A DNA stretch of 64,000 bases from Pelobates cultripes (taxonomy: Eukaryota; Chordata; Amphibia; Anura; Pelobatidae): contig OW240917.1 of NCBI GenBank assembly GCA_933207985.1, forward strand, positions 116,075,026-116,139,025, in the 5' to 3' direction. The notes below the pieces were generated by a model, which saw only the letters and a list, made by a program, of their open reading frames with translations, was not told the origin of the DNA and did no database searches. Position numbers and translations under genes: made by a program. Positions within the stretch are counted from its first letter, which is position 1, and every line of letters starts with the position of its first letter. Positions 30,530 through 41,131 of this stretch are shown here, piece by piece.

Positions 30530-31268
30530 TGTGGCGGAACAGACCTCGCCACATGTTCTTGAAGGGGGCTGCTTGCCCGCCTCCTACCTCCTGACTATGG
30601 CCCTGGGATATATGGCATTTGAAAACACTATTTGTGCCCTGTGACAAAACTGGAGGTTGTGCACAAATATGACTATTGTCCATATTTTTTATGATTCCCT
30701 TCGTTTGTTGCACTGTTCCCCATGTGTTTCATCTGTTGGTCCGGCTGGATAGACTACCAGACAAACTGTGGAGTTACTGGGTGGCCACCATTTCATGTAT
30801 CAGAGGCACATGGTGAGAACAATGGATGAAGCACATGGTGAGAACAATGGATGGCGGCCATTTTAACTCACAGACACTGTTTGGACTTTTCTACACGGTG
30901 CCATCTCGCCGGTATTTGGTGCACAAAGACATTGTGCAGTAGTTTTAAACTATACAACAGAGGACACATTATACAGTAATTATTTTTCATATAGCCTGAA
31001 TATGTTCTGTGGAATCTGCATTAAACTGTATCTTCCAAACTACTGAACTACTGAACTACTGAACTACTGAACGGATCTGGGTGAATTTTGGATATGTGGT
31101 TCACTCAGATCCCCTGGTTCAAAACGAAGTGTCATCTCCTTATTGGGGGAATTGGATTGTATGCTGATTGCCAGGAGTGTAAGCTGATTGTATGCTTTTC
31201 CTGTTCAGCTGCGCTAGGAGCATCCTTCAACGGAGGTACCCAGTCGGGGTGCCAGGTGATCCGTTACA
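30530..31268 (+). mobile_element. Solo LTR 1
   Basis: TGTGGCGG at the start and CCGTTACA at the end, flanked by the 5-bp duplication CATGT (30525-30529 and 31269-31273). No internal retroviral genes. ATTAAA near 31018 could be its poly(A) signal, which suggests plus orientation. A 26-base tandem duplication (AGCACATGGTGAGAACAATG region) lies near 30830. Confidence 0.75.
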
Positions 31269-31515
31269 CATGTCTACATCAAAGGGCAAGGGAAGGCTTA
31301 TACAAACATAGTCTTGATGTGAATAAGAATGTGATAAGAATTTAAAGATGGCAGATTTTGTAGTAGGTTTGCAGCTTAAAACCTATGAACAATTAATATT
31401 GGAATTTAATATTCCCAGTCAGGATTATTTTAATTTGATTCTTATTAAAAAATACATAAAAGCGCAATCCACGGGCACACCGAACTCCAAAGCTGGCACA
31501 CAGTATACTCACACT

Positions 31516-32520
31516 ATGGGGAAGAAGTGTAAAAAGCAGAGAGCAGATCCGAGCACGGGGTCCGGAGATAAAGGGGCTTTTCTCCGTGCTGCCTCGTGGC
31601 CTGCAGATTCCAAGATGGCGCCTGAGGCCTATACTGCACAATCCTCGGACGAGGACAGCTATTATACAGAGCCTCCAGTGCCAAGACGAGAGCAACAGAT
31701 ACTTCAAAGACCCATGGACATGAGGAATGCTGCACCAGCCACCAAGGCAGATATTAAAGCTCTGGTGAAGGACATTCAGTCCATGTTCCAAACGGACATG
31801 GCGCTGGTAAGGGCAGACATATCCACTTTTACCAGTAAAGTGGCAAATGTGGAGGTGGGCCTTGGGGACACCAAACTAGCGCAAAGCGCCATGGACACAG
31901 TGTTGAGCTACCTCCGCAAACAATATGCGGACCAACAAGCCCAACTGGCCAGCATGGAGGACTGGAACAAGGCAAGGAACATGCGGGTACGGGGAGTGCC
32001 GGAGACAATCACGGATCGGAATTGCCGCACTATTGCCGACGGCTTATAGCTACGCTACTGACACCGCGACAAGCTAAGTGTCAGACTCACCAGGGCAGCC
32101 TCCATGCCATGCGAAGGAGCCAGCGATGTAATGATCAAGTTCGTGCGGGACTCTGACAGGGGAATGCTTATGGGGGCCACGAGAGGCTCCCCCACACTGG
32201 CTTTTAAAGGAGCACAACTGGCGCTTTACAGAGACTTCTCAAAACACACCATGATGTGGCGGAAGACCTTTCGTCCGGTCACTCAGCTACTCCAGGATCA
32301 AGCCATCCCCTACAAATGGGGCCCACACCGTCTGCAGGCTGAAAAGGCAGGCAAGACACATAAGCTCTCCCATGCAACTGACATACCGGCCTTCTTGCAA
32401 GCACTTGGCCTCTCAACGCTAACTACTCAAGCGACAACCCGTCCAACATGGACTGTAGCAGAGATTACCCCCTTCATGCCCAGAGGAGAGGTTCAGAAAA
32501 CCACTGCCTCAACAGCCTGA
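31516..32520 (+). pseudogene. L1-like ORF1, two in-frame stops
   Basis: Starts at ATG 31516 (MGKKCKKQRADPSTG). An acidic/Ser-rich head is followed by a coiled coil around 31750-31960. Next is NMRVRGVPETITD at the start of the RRM, then stops near 32047 and 32060. In the same frame it continues with GASDVMIKFVRDSDRG, WRKTFRPVTQLLQDQ and IPYKWGPHRLQAEKA to a stop at 32520. The C-terminal domain closely follows that of the copy at 15677-16064. Confidence 0.82.
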
Positions 32521-32639
32521 CACGGCAGCAACTGAGAGGGACTTGAATACCTTTTATCTGTTGCAGACAGTGGGAGATATGCATGTTCCATTCCACGTTT
32601 ATTATCTCCTATGCTGTTTACATTGTTCACTTATTTCTC

Positions 32640-33950
32640 CTTTTTTCGTAAGATGTTTCTAATTACGCTCTTTCCTTGCCTTTGCAATACTGGCTCCGTA
32701 AGCCACTGAAATATCATATATGCTAAGCTACCTGTGACAGAACCATCTGTCTGTCTATTGTGGTGGATTCGTCTATTTCTGTCCCCTTTCATGTAAATGG
32801 CTGTTTCTATAGCCCAGCCATACGAATGACTGTTTTCACCGAACAAATTCACCGAATGGATGGCCACCCAGAAGAAGAAGTGTGCTGCTGGTTAACCTCT
32901 TGATCCCAATTAGAACGTTGTGGTTAACTGCAGACACTTCTCAATTAAACCGAATTCAGGGTGGCCGTCGTTCGTATGTCGACCACGAGGCAGCGGCCAT
33001 TTTAAAACGCACGAAAGCCCAGCGGTGTTTGGCACTGATTCCATGGAACTAAAAACGAACACTTTTTCTGCCGAACACCGCTGAAACAACGGGTCGCCTG
33101 GCTGCCTCGACGAAAGCGTACGAACACCGGCCGTTCGGGAGTTCTGAAACACACGAAAGGACTTAACCCAGATAGCCTTCCCATGGAGTCAATCGCATAC
33201 CGAAAGACTGTAAGAACTTTGACTCCATGGCGATTGAACTATGTGTGTGGGATCTGAGCGCTATTCACTAATAATATGCACTCAGATCCAGGCTATCTGG
33301 GGATGTGTGATACGAATGGGAAATGTTCGGTTAGTTTAAAGTTATATATTTTTATGTATTTTTTTGGTATTGCAGTTAAGATGGCGATTTGTCTTTGTCC
33401 TGGAGATAATTGAATTACTTCTCAATTATCTCCAGTGCAGAGGGGAGGAAACCATATTGCATTGTGGGAAAAGCTTGTGATTGTATGTCTGAAATGTCCC
33501 CATGTCCATCTGTAATTCCAGTCTCCCATTTGGTCCCCTAGGGGAGTGTCCACCAAGTGGGAGACCTGCATAAATACGGGCAGGTAGCCCACAGTAAACC
33601 CAGATCCTATTTGACCCTTAATGCGGAGCTTCTGTCTCTTTATTGGGGGGGATTTCTTCTTTGCGCTTAGAGACTGCTGATTGGAACCGAAAGCCGTTTG
33701 GTGGATATCGTTGTTCGGCGGCTAGCAGCAGTTCGTGGATTTCCGTTCGGGAGTTTGGAGCCTTTCACGGATCCCAGTCGGGAGATTGCCACTTCCCCTG
33801 AGGTTGGTTTGTGTATTGCAGTTTATGCGAACTGAGTTATTGGTATTGCAGAAGGGGAAGGCTAACTAAACGGCAGTTTCGTTTAAAGACACCAGGGGTG
33901 TCTTAACACCACCCTCCCCCTTTTTTTCCCTCAGAGTGCACAAAGCAGCT
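32640..33950 (+). mobile_element. LTR-like insertion in the L1 3' region (edges unresolved)
   Basis: The block contains promoter-like CATAAATACGGGC at about 33570, a following AGTAAACCCAGATCC, and CGAAC/TTCGG words unlike the flanking L1 tail. It may be a solo LTR, but terminal TG/CA and a target duplication were not settled. A matching pair of phrases (TCAATTATCTCCAG and its complement) forms a small hairpin near 33400-33435. Confidence 0.35.
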
Positions 33951-34506
33951 TGTAACTTACTGCTACCTCATTGCAGCACTTGCAGCTCACAGCCTAGACA
34001 GTCCTACCCAGCTATGACAAACATACTCACCTGAACCCACCTGACTGAGGCCCCACGCTTCATATTTCCATACCTAGAGGTGCCTAAGATTATACTATGA
34101 GTCACACACAGAAAACAGGCATACAGGCATACAGGCACTTGATGCTGTACAGATGTAACCCCTACCCTACCAAATCAGGGTCAAAGCTCTGTAAAATAGG
34201 CGAGAGGGGGCTGACCAGGCCCATACAATACAAAACCGGGTAGTCCTCACCCATGTGTAATGATTGTTATTAAGCTCAATGTTATCTGATTTAAAATGTA
34301 CGCATAACACATGATATGGCTTTTACTGTGCTGTACCCACAAAAATAAAGAATATAAAAAAAAATTTTTTTTAAAAATCAGTCTTGGATTAGACACATAA
34401 CATGTTAAATTAACGAATATATCAAAAAGAAGAGAGTAATTAAATGTTATGCTAACAATAAAATATATGTTCTGGAAAAAAAATACACAAAAGCTTATGT
34501 TATAAC

Positions 34507-35394
34507 TGTCACGGGTGACGGTCCGAAGACCGGGAACCCTGTGTGCCTAATGATGAAGATAGGAGTCTCAGCGTTGAAGTGGACAATCAGGGTCTGGTGC
34601 AGGGTAACCACACGCCCCCTGGTGTTGAGCACCAGAATTTGTGCGGCCACATACCAGAACCCTAATGCAGCTTAAGTGGATGCCAGGAGCAAGATGATAT
34701 GCTGATATGTATCCAGTACTAGAAACAAGGTAAGACTAGAACAGGCACCAAAAAAGATAACAAGACAGGACAAGACTAGAAGAATCCAGAACCAGAGAAG
34801 GAGAGAAAGCAAAACCCAGAACATGTACACAATACTTAAGAGAAACATTAACGGGACATGGGCAGGAGAGGACAGGACTGTACATGAATTGGGAATACAA
34901 AATAAAACAAGACAATAGATACAAGGCAAAACAAGAGGAGACAAAACTAAGTACTATATATGTAAAACATTGGATATTTAGACATACATAAATGGCCAAG
35001 ATGTGTGCAGCCCACCACTGCGCCAAAGTACTCCAATTACGGTGGGTCCTAACTGCCTAGATATGCATGACTAAATAAACAATAAAACACACGCAGTGCT
35101 TACCTGCAAAGAAAAGAGCAGATGAAATTAAACTACTGCCTGCAGGAACAGACTGAAACTAAAGGGATTAATGGAAAAGGAATGGGTGTGACAACAAAAA
35201 AACCAAACATTTAAAGGAATCCAGAAGACAGTGAATTCCAGGAACGGAATAAAGGAATTAATCCAGAAAACCCAGCATAAAGAAAACCAGACATAGAATA
35301 GAAAACCAGAAAAACTAAACAAGAATTGTAAAAAGAGTACTGGATACCAGAAGCCAAGGTCAGACATCTGAACCGGATGGAACAGATTGTGACA
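34507..35394. mobile_element. Solo LTR 2
   Basis: TGTCACGGGTGACGG at the left and AGATTGTGACA at the right, flanked by the 5-bp duplication ATAAC (34502-34506 and 35395-35399). A-rich AGACTAGAACAGG-like short repeats lie inside. Long antisense hydrophobic frames are artefacts of the A-rich composition. Gypsy or ERV origin was not decided. Confidence 0.7.
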
Positions 35395-35399
35395 ATAAC

Positions 35400-35754
35400 T
35401 ACATTAAAATCAAAGGCTTTGGAAACATTAGAGAACCCCCCAGCCGGGGTTGATGATGTAACGTAACAATGTTCCATCGGAGGAGGGAGGAGTTGCGGTC
35501 ATCCAGGAAGTAAGAGTGCGGGCGTATGCAACAAGCTCTGTGGATTATGCCAGAGGTCTCTCCTGATAGCGTTCATAAGCGTTCTGAACACCGACCTTGC
35601 CCGGGGGACTGGGAGTACAGCCTACATAGTTTGGGATGTCACTACAGCTTCTGGAGCCATAACAGTTACCTACAAATCTGAAGCTGAGTATATTTTTTTG
35701 TTTCTTTTTGGGCTACTGGCCACTAATTATGGCAAATGTATCCCTATATAATAG
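35400..35754. other. No gene recognised
   Basis: Unique-looking or old repeat DNA between solo LTR 2 and the direct repeats. No frame and no termini seen. Confidence 0.4.
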
Positions 35755-36805
35755 TACTACAATACCACAGGCATTCACATAATGGGCATAGTCTATTAGG
35801 CGAGCCCTGGGTTATGAAGATGAAAAAAAGAAAATTAACGTCTTGTTAACCAGTCAACTCCAATAGATGAAAAATGGAGTATAAGAGGTAAAAACAGCCG
35901 TGTGGTCAGGTGGTGGTGCCAGCTCCACCTTGGGCTTGTACCCAAATTAATTAGTAAACTGAAAAATAGAAATAATCTCCCACAGGGGAGATCACGGTGC
36001 TGGCAAAGAGGTAAATGAACAAAAATATTAAGACAGTACAACAAAGTAGCTAGCTATTATGAAAAGCTTATCAGAGGGGAAGAAAAGGTCATTGAAAATA
36101 CAAAATACCCTCAAAAGTCCTTGGTATACAAAATAAAAATATGCCTTTATTGAATCTTTAATTAAAACAATCAAAAAACCAGAGGGACAGTGAACTAAAT
36201 CCCCAATGATAGCTAGTATAATGGTGAAAATGATGCAGTTTCCTTAAATGATACAGTAGTGCAAATTGCTTGTATTGTCAATAGGACTTAATATAAAGGA
36301 ACAGGAAATAGGCGAATGACCTTCAAAGAGTTAATATGAACTAAAAGAAAAATTGCTTTAGACCTATGAATATAAATTGAAAATGGAGAACACAGAAGGA
36401 AAGTAGAAAAAGGGGGAAAAAAGAGAAAGGAGGGAAAATCTAAAATTAATAATTGAAAAGGAAAAAGAACCCCCCTTATCTCAAAAATGATGGGTTACTA
36501 AATATTGACAAACTTAACCCTGTATAAAGTCCTCAAAACTTAACCCTGTTCTCCTATAACACCTTCATGGGTGTTCTAAGCTAAGTCTCATTCTATGAGA
36601 TCTCGCCAGGTATCAAATCCTCCGAAGACATAACTAGCTAGACACCAAACATTACAAATAAACCTGGGTCTAAATACCCATATCGTGTAGTGCAAAGTCC
36701 CTAGTGAAAACAATAAAGTGAAATAAAATGAAACATGCTAACGTACTATAATACCACATGCATTCACATAATGGGCATGGTCTATTAGGCGAGCCCTGGG
36801 TTATG
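35755..36805. mobile_element. Unclassified insertion between 62-bp direct repeats
   Basis: 35755-35816 and 36744-36805 match at all but three of 62 positions (core GGCGAGCCCTGGGTTATG). The 927 bases between have A-rich edges and no coding frame. One short stretch is shared inverted with 6597-6624. The direct repeats could be an unusually long target duplication or short terminal repeats. Confidence 0.5.
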
Positions 36806-37053
36806 CTGTTAGTCTGCATGGTCTTGATGATATTAATTGATTTTTTTCTATTGGCATTTTTGATTGGATACTGGCTACTGGCTACCGAATGTGGCTAATA
36901 TATACTACCTTTAAGATATTTTTGTGATGGATTCACATAAGTCTGCTATATAATCTATAAAAGCACTGGTGGCACTGGTTGCCTACTTTTTGCCTACTCT
37001 TTAAGTTTATGATCATCTGAGGACATTCTTAAATGCTGTGGTAAGGGTGTATT
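36806..37053. other. No gene recognised
   Basis: AT-rich flank. Part (CTACTGGCTACCGAATGTGG) weakly resembles 35690-35750, which supports a duplication across the insertion. Confidence 0.35.
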
Positions 37054-37629
37054 TAACCCCTTAAGGACTGAGGACGGTTTAGGACCGTCATCAGCATTTT
37101 TACATTCCCGACCCGTGACGGTCCTGAACCGTCCTAACGGTCTTAGTTACTTACCGTTGTTCCCCAGGCGGCGATCAGCGGTGCTCCCGGTGTGGGGAGA
37201 CTGCCTGCAGCCCAGACAGTCTCCCCATGGCGAATTAGGACCCCTGTGGCCATGTGATCGCTCAACACAGCGATCACATGGTCACAATAGGTATATATAT
37301 ATATATATATGATATATAGACGTATATTATATCTATATAATATACGTCTATATATCATATATATAATGTCATACTAAGTGTATTTTTATATTAATATATA
37401 CATATATTAATATAAAAATACACTTATAATTAAATTACACACGTATATATTATATATAATAACTATATATATTGTATATATATATATATATATATATATT
37501 ATAAAATACAAATAAGTAATTTAAATTAAATAAAAAAATGTAAAAATAATGAAAATTAAAAAAAATATATATATATATTTATATGAAATTTTATTCTAAC
37601 TGTATTTTGATATTAATATATATATATAT
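37054..37629. mobile_element. TTAA-type DNA transposon, left part with AT-rich palindromes
   Basis: Starts TTAACCCCTTAAGGACTGAG, a common frog repeat end, and is GC-rich until about 37285, with a GCGATCACATG inverted pair at 37255-37281. It then turns into (TA)n with long palindromes. The L1 at 37630 cuts it, and the continuation is probably 44281-45580. Superfamily not proven; TTAA would fit Kolobok. Confidence 0.5.
37305..37425. repeat. Two adjacent long AT-rich palindromes
   Basis: 37311-37330 pairs with 37337-37356 around a 6-base loop (core GACGTATATTAT). 37376-37425 is a 50-base palindrome with one mismatched pair at its centre (AAGTGTATTTTTATATTAAT and complement). Both could extrude as cruciforms. 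Confidence 0.9.
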
Positions 37630-38326
37630 GGGGGGACGTGATGACGTGAGACGCCGCACGTGCTTTAGGTGGGCGTGTCCGGAGGGAGGTTGAGGAGAGA
37701 GGACGCGGAGACGAGAGCAAGCAATGCCGCTCCGTGCCGTTTTGTGAGTGTGGTCCGGCTTGGTGAAGATCGAAGTGGACGAAGTGGAGGGAGGGCTCGA
37801 TGAGGATTCGGTGGGTCGGTGGACCTGGTTTGGAGTGGTGGTGTATGCCGGTCTTTGCTGGGGGTTTGTTGCCTCCGTTTGGACAAATAGTGGCGGTTCC
37901 CTAATAGACCGTTAAAAAGGTCAAGGAAAAAATAAAAACAGTTCCTGTATAAATTATTAAATAAAAAACGAAAAAAAGAAGAAAAAAAAAGAAAAGGAAA
38001 CAGAGAAAGAAAGAATAAGAGAGAAACAAAGGGAAAAGGAGGAAAATACATCCCTCAGTGATCTCCCAAACAGCTTTATATAAAAACTGTGAGTACTTCT
38101 GTATTTACTAAAACATTAATGTAAGGCATCATATCTGTATATAATCACTGGCCTGGAAAAAAGAAAAGTGGAAGGAAATCTTTTTTTTCGTTGGAGGAGA
38201 CTGGCATTAAGTATCTGATTATTTGATTAATTGATTTAATCTAATTCTTCAAGCTCAAAGTTAAAACTTCATATGTGATACCTAGCTATAATTTGCTACT
38301 GAGAAGCACTTAAGAAATAAAACAAA

Positions 38327-39256
38327 ATGTCAACCAGGAAAACAACAGAAAAAAAGAAAGAAATTAAGTCAGTTCAACAAACAGAAAAGAGGTTGTCAGG
38401 TTTTTTTGCTACTCCTATTAAAGATCTGCAGGAACAGATAATTGATAGTAAGACACACCCAAGTAATACTTCCAATATTATCCAAGAAGTTCCACTTAAC
38501 CAATTTCCATCAGAAGCTCAAGCAATTGCTTCAATCAGTATCCAAGATCAATTTAAGCAAATGTTGGAATTACAATTAAATATATTGAAACAAGAAATGC
38601 TTGCAAGTTTCAATGAGATAAAACAAGAAATTAAAAATGTTGCAGTATCAGTGGTGGAAGTGGAAAAAAAATGTGAAGTGTTTGGAACTCAAATTAAAGT
38701 AATTAATACGGAGGTGCAGTTTCTAGTAAATAAAGTTGATAATCTTGAAAATAAAATAGCAGCTTTGGAAGATAGATCAAGAAAAAGAAACATCAGAATA
38801 AGAGGTGTTTCTGAAGAAATCTCCAATGAAAAACTGAGAGAATATTTAAATAATTTATTTGAAGAAGTCTTACCAGAAATACCTATAGTTGAACATAAAA
38901 TAGAAAATTTTCACCGAATACATAAACCAGATACAACAGCCTCACATCTCCCAAGAGATGTAATAGTGAGTTTTTCCTCATTATCATTGAGAAATAATTT
39001 AATGAAAGCCAGCCGTATTAAACCCCGAATAAATTCTATTTACAAAGACATAATTTTTTTGCAAGACTTATCTTATCACACCAGGACTTGGAGGAAATCT
39101 TTCTCTATCGTGACGGATTTTTTAAGAAAAGCAGAGATCAGGTTTCAATGGGCCTATCCAACATCTTTAAGATTTACTTGGAAACAAGAAAGAAAAATTT
39201 TTTGGGATGCAAATGAAGCAAATAGTTGGTTAACAGGTATCAATAAAAAAGCTTGA
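38327..39256 (+). CDS. L1 ORF1 protein, intact
   Basis: 309 residues from ATG 38327. A Lys-rich head (MSTRKTTEKKKEIK) leads to a coiled coil at about residues 65-150 (IKQEIKNVAVSVVEVEKK and on), which should drive trimer formation. The RRM starts at RNIRIRGVSEE (about 153) and includes HLPRDVIVSF. The C-terminal domain contains FLQDLSYHTRTWRKSF and ends EANSWLTGINKKA. The protein coats element RNA and acts as a nucleic acid chaperone. The length fits the family (about 300-360) and no stops break it. It is the best-preserved ORF1 of the five or more in the window. Confidence 0.92.
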   Translation: MSTRKTTEKKKEIKSVQQTEKRLSGFFATPIKDLQEQIIDSKTHPSNTSNIIQEVPLNQFPSEAQAIASISIQDQFKQMLELQLNILKQEMLASFNEIKQEIKNVAVSVVEVEKKCEVFGTQIKVINTEVQFLVNKVDNLENKIAALEDRSRKRNIRIRGVSEEISNEKLREYLNNLFEEVLPEIPIVEHKIENFHRIHKPDTTASHLPRDVIVSFSSLSLRNNLMKASRIKPRINSIYKDIIFLQDLSYHTRTWRKSFSIVTDFLRKAEIRFQWAYPTSLRFTWKQERKIFWDANEANSWLTGINKKA

Positions 39257-39354
39257 AGGGTCTGTTGCGGCGGAGAGGAAGATGGAAGGAAGAGAGAAGA
39301 GAGGAGAAGAGAGAGGAGGGAGAGAGGAAGGAATGAAAAAAGAAAAAAAAAACT

Positions 39355-40020
39355 AACTCTTTTTTTTTTTTTTTTTCACTCATATAGAATCACTTAATTG
39401 TGCTTTCCACAATTTGCTAATCTGTTGATGTTATTGGGGACTGTTTTCACTTTAAGGCTACTAGTCAATTGAGAATTAAGTATATGCACATAAGTATGTG
39501 GAACATAAGGTTTTAAAAGCAAATATGTCTAAGTATTAATATTAATTAGATTTGAACTTAACGAGGTGGTTAAAAGAAAATTATTCACATGTATTAGTAA
39601 GCTATGTAGAAATAGATTTATTTAAAGCAAAGAATTACAGAGTAACTGATTTAAGTTTAAAATAATGGAAGAATTTTTTTTATTTTTTTTTTTCTGTTTG
39701 CTGTCCTCACTCATATAGAACTACTTAATTGCGCATTGCACAATTTGCTAATCTGTTGATGTTATTGGTGACTGTTCTCACTTTAAGGGTATTAAATAAT
39801 TAGGTATATGCATGTAAGCATGTGGAACATAAGGACTTAAAAGTAAACATGTCTAAGTATTAATATTAATCAGATTTGTACTTAACGAGGTGGTTAAAAG
39901 AAAATTATTCACAGGTATTAGTAAGTTAAACAGAAATAGACTTATTTAAAGTAAAGAATCACAGAGCAATGAAGCTAAGTATAAAATAATGGAAGAAATT
40001 TTTTTTTTTTTTCTCTCCCT
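39355..40020 (+). repeat. Tandem duplication in the L1 inter-ORF spacer
   Basis: Two monomers of about 320-335 bases (39370-39700 and 39703-40020). Each starts with a T run, then CACTCATATAGAA and AATTTGCTAATCTGTTGATG. Each continues to TTAACGAGGTGGTTAAAAGA and ends GGAAGAA plus T run. They differ at scattered bases, so the duplication predates this insertion. Confidence 0.88.
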
Positions 40021-40273
40021 CTTGGAGAGGGATTGCAAATTTGTAAATATTACTACCTCTTTCTGGATACGCCCACTTAGTGTCTAATTTAAAGACACAG
40101 TAAAGACTGAATTTCTATATGAAAATTTACAGTCTTTGTGATAAAAAAGGAGGATTTCCTCCTATGATTTTAATATTTTGTTTTGTGTGTTTGTGCAGAT
40201 ATGTTTATGCAGCAATAGGGAAGGGTAACGGTTATCGAGTGGAAAGAGATGCAGGGAGGTTTTTGAAGATAAT

Positions 40274-41100
40274 ATGATAAAAATGTTTACACTTAATGTT
40301 CAGGGATTGAATACTATAGCGAAAAGAAATCTATTGTATAAATACCTCAGTGAAAAACAATTGAATTTAATATTCTTACAAGAAACTCACTGGAGACAAG
40401 TGGATAAACAAAATTGGGGGGGTAAAAGATTTCCACTTATAATTCAAGCTTCCAATAAGGAAAAAAAAATGTGGAGTAGCTGTGGTATTTGGAGAAAAGA
40501 TTAAAGTTGAAGTAATCCATCAAATACAAGATACTAAAGGCAGGTATTTAATAATAATATGCAAAATTGACTCTGTACTTTTTACATTATGTAATATATA
40601 TCTTCCTAATCATTTACCAGTTGCTTACTTAAAAACAATTTTGGAAAAAGTAGATGAAGTTAAAGTGGGAAAGTTAATATTGGCAGGGGATTTTAATGCT
40701 GTATTAGACCCTCAGATAGATAAAAAATTAATGAAAGGAAATACTTTAAATCAGATGGTTATAAAACAAGCAAAAGCCTTAAAAAAAATTAAAGATGAAT
40801 ATAATTTATTCGATATTTGGAGAATTTTTAATCCCAATGAGAGAGACTATACGCATTTTTCTAAAGTGCATTTTTCCTATTCAAGATTGGACATGATTTG
40901 GGTCGACCCAAGTATTATTGATATGACCAAAAAAACAAAGATTGACGAGATAGTTTGGACAGACCACAATGGAGTTTTTTGTGAAATGATTTTTAGTACA
41001 TTTAAAAGAGAAGCCTATACTTGGCGGTTAAGAGATAATTTGCTTTGTTGTGAATTAAAAAAACTCATATAAGAGATAATATAAAAAATTATTTTAAAGA
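40274..41100 (+). pseudogene. L1 ORF2, endonuclease part (one frameshift)
   Basis: From ATG 40274 the apurinic-type endonuclease starts (MFTLNVQGLN, then LIFLQETHW with its catalytic Glu). A nine-base A run near 40459-40468 shifts the frame. After it: VAVVFGEKIKVEV, TLCNIYLPN, LILAGDFNAVLD with catalytic Asp/Asn, SRLDMIWVD and WTDHNGVF with the catalytic His. All key endonuclease motifs are present. The enzyme nicks target DNA to prime reverse transcription. A second shift in an A run near 41058-41064 returns to the original frame. Two compensating homopolymer shifts point to sequencing error as much as to mutation. Confidence 0.88.
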
Positions 41101-41131
41101 AAATATCTCAGAAAATATTGATTCATCTATT

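Larger units (their letters stand above)
31345..34368 (+). mobile_element. L1/Tx1-like element with ORF1 but no ORF2
   Basis: 5' leader, ORF1 remnant (31516-32520), then 3' UTR that ends with AATAAAG and an A-rich run near 34345-34368. No reverse transcriptase is found between. About 32640-33950 looks like a later LTR-type insertion. The element must have depended on other L1 copies for mobility. Confidence 0.65.

Noticed and set aside
34672..35477. Long hydrophobic minus-strand frames
   Set aside because: They arise from A-rich plus-strand composition inside a solo LTR and lack any domain.
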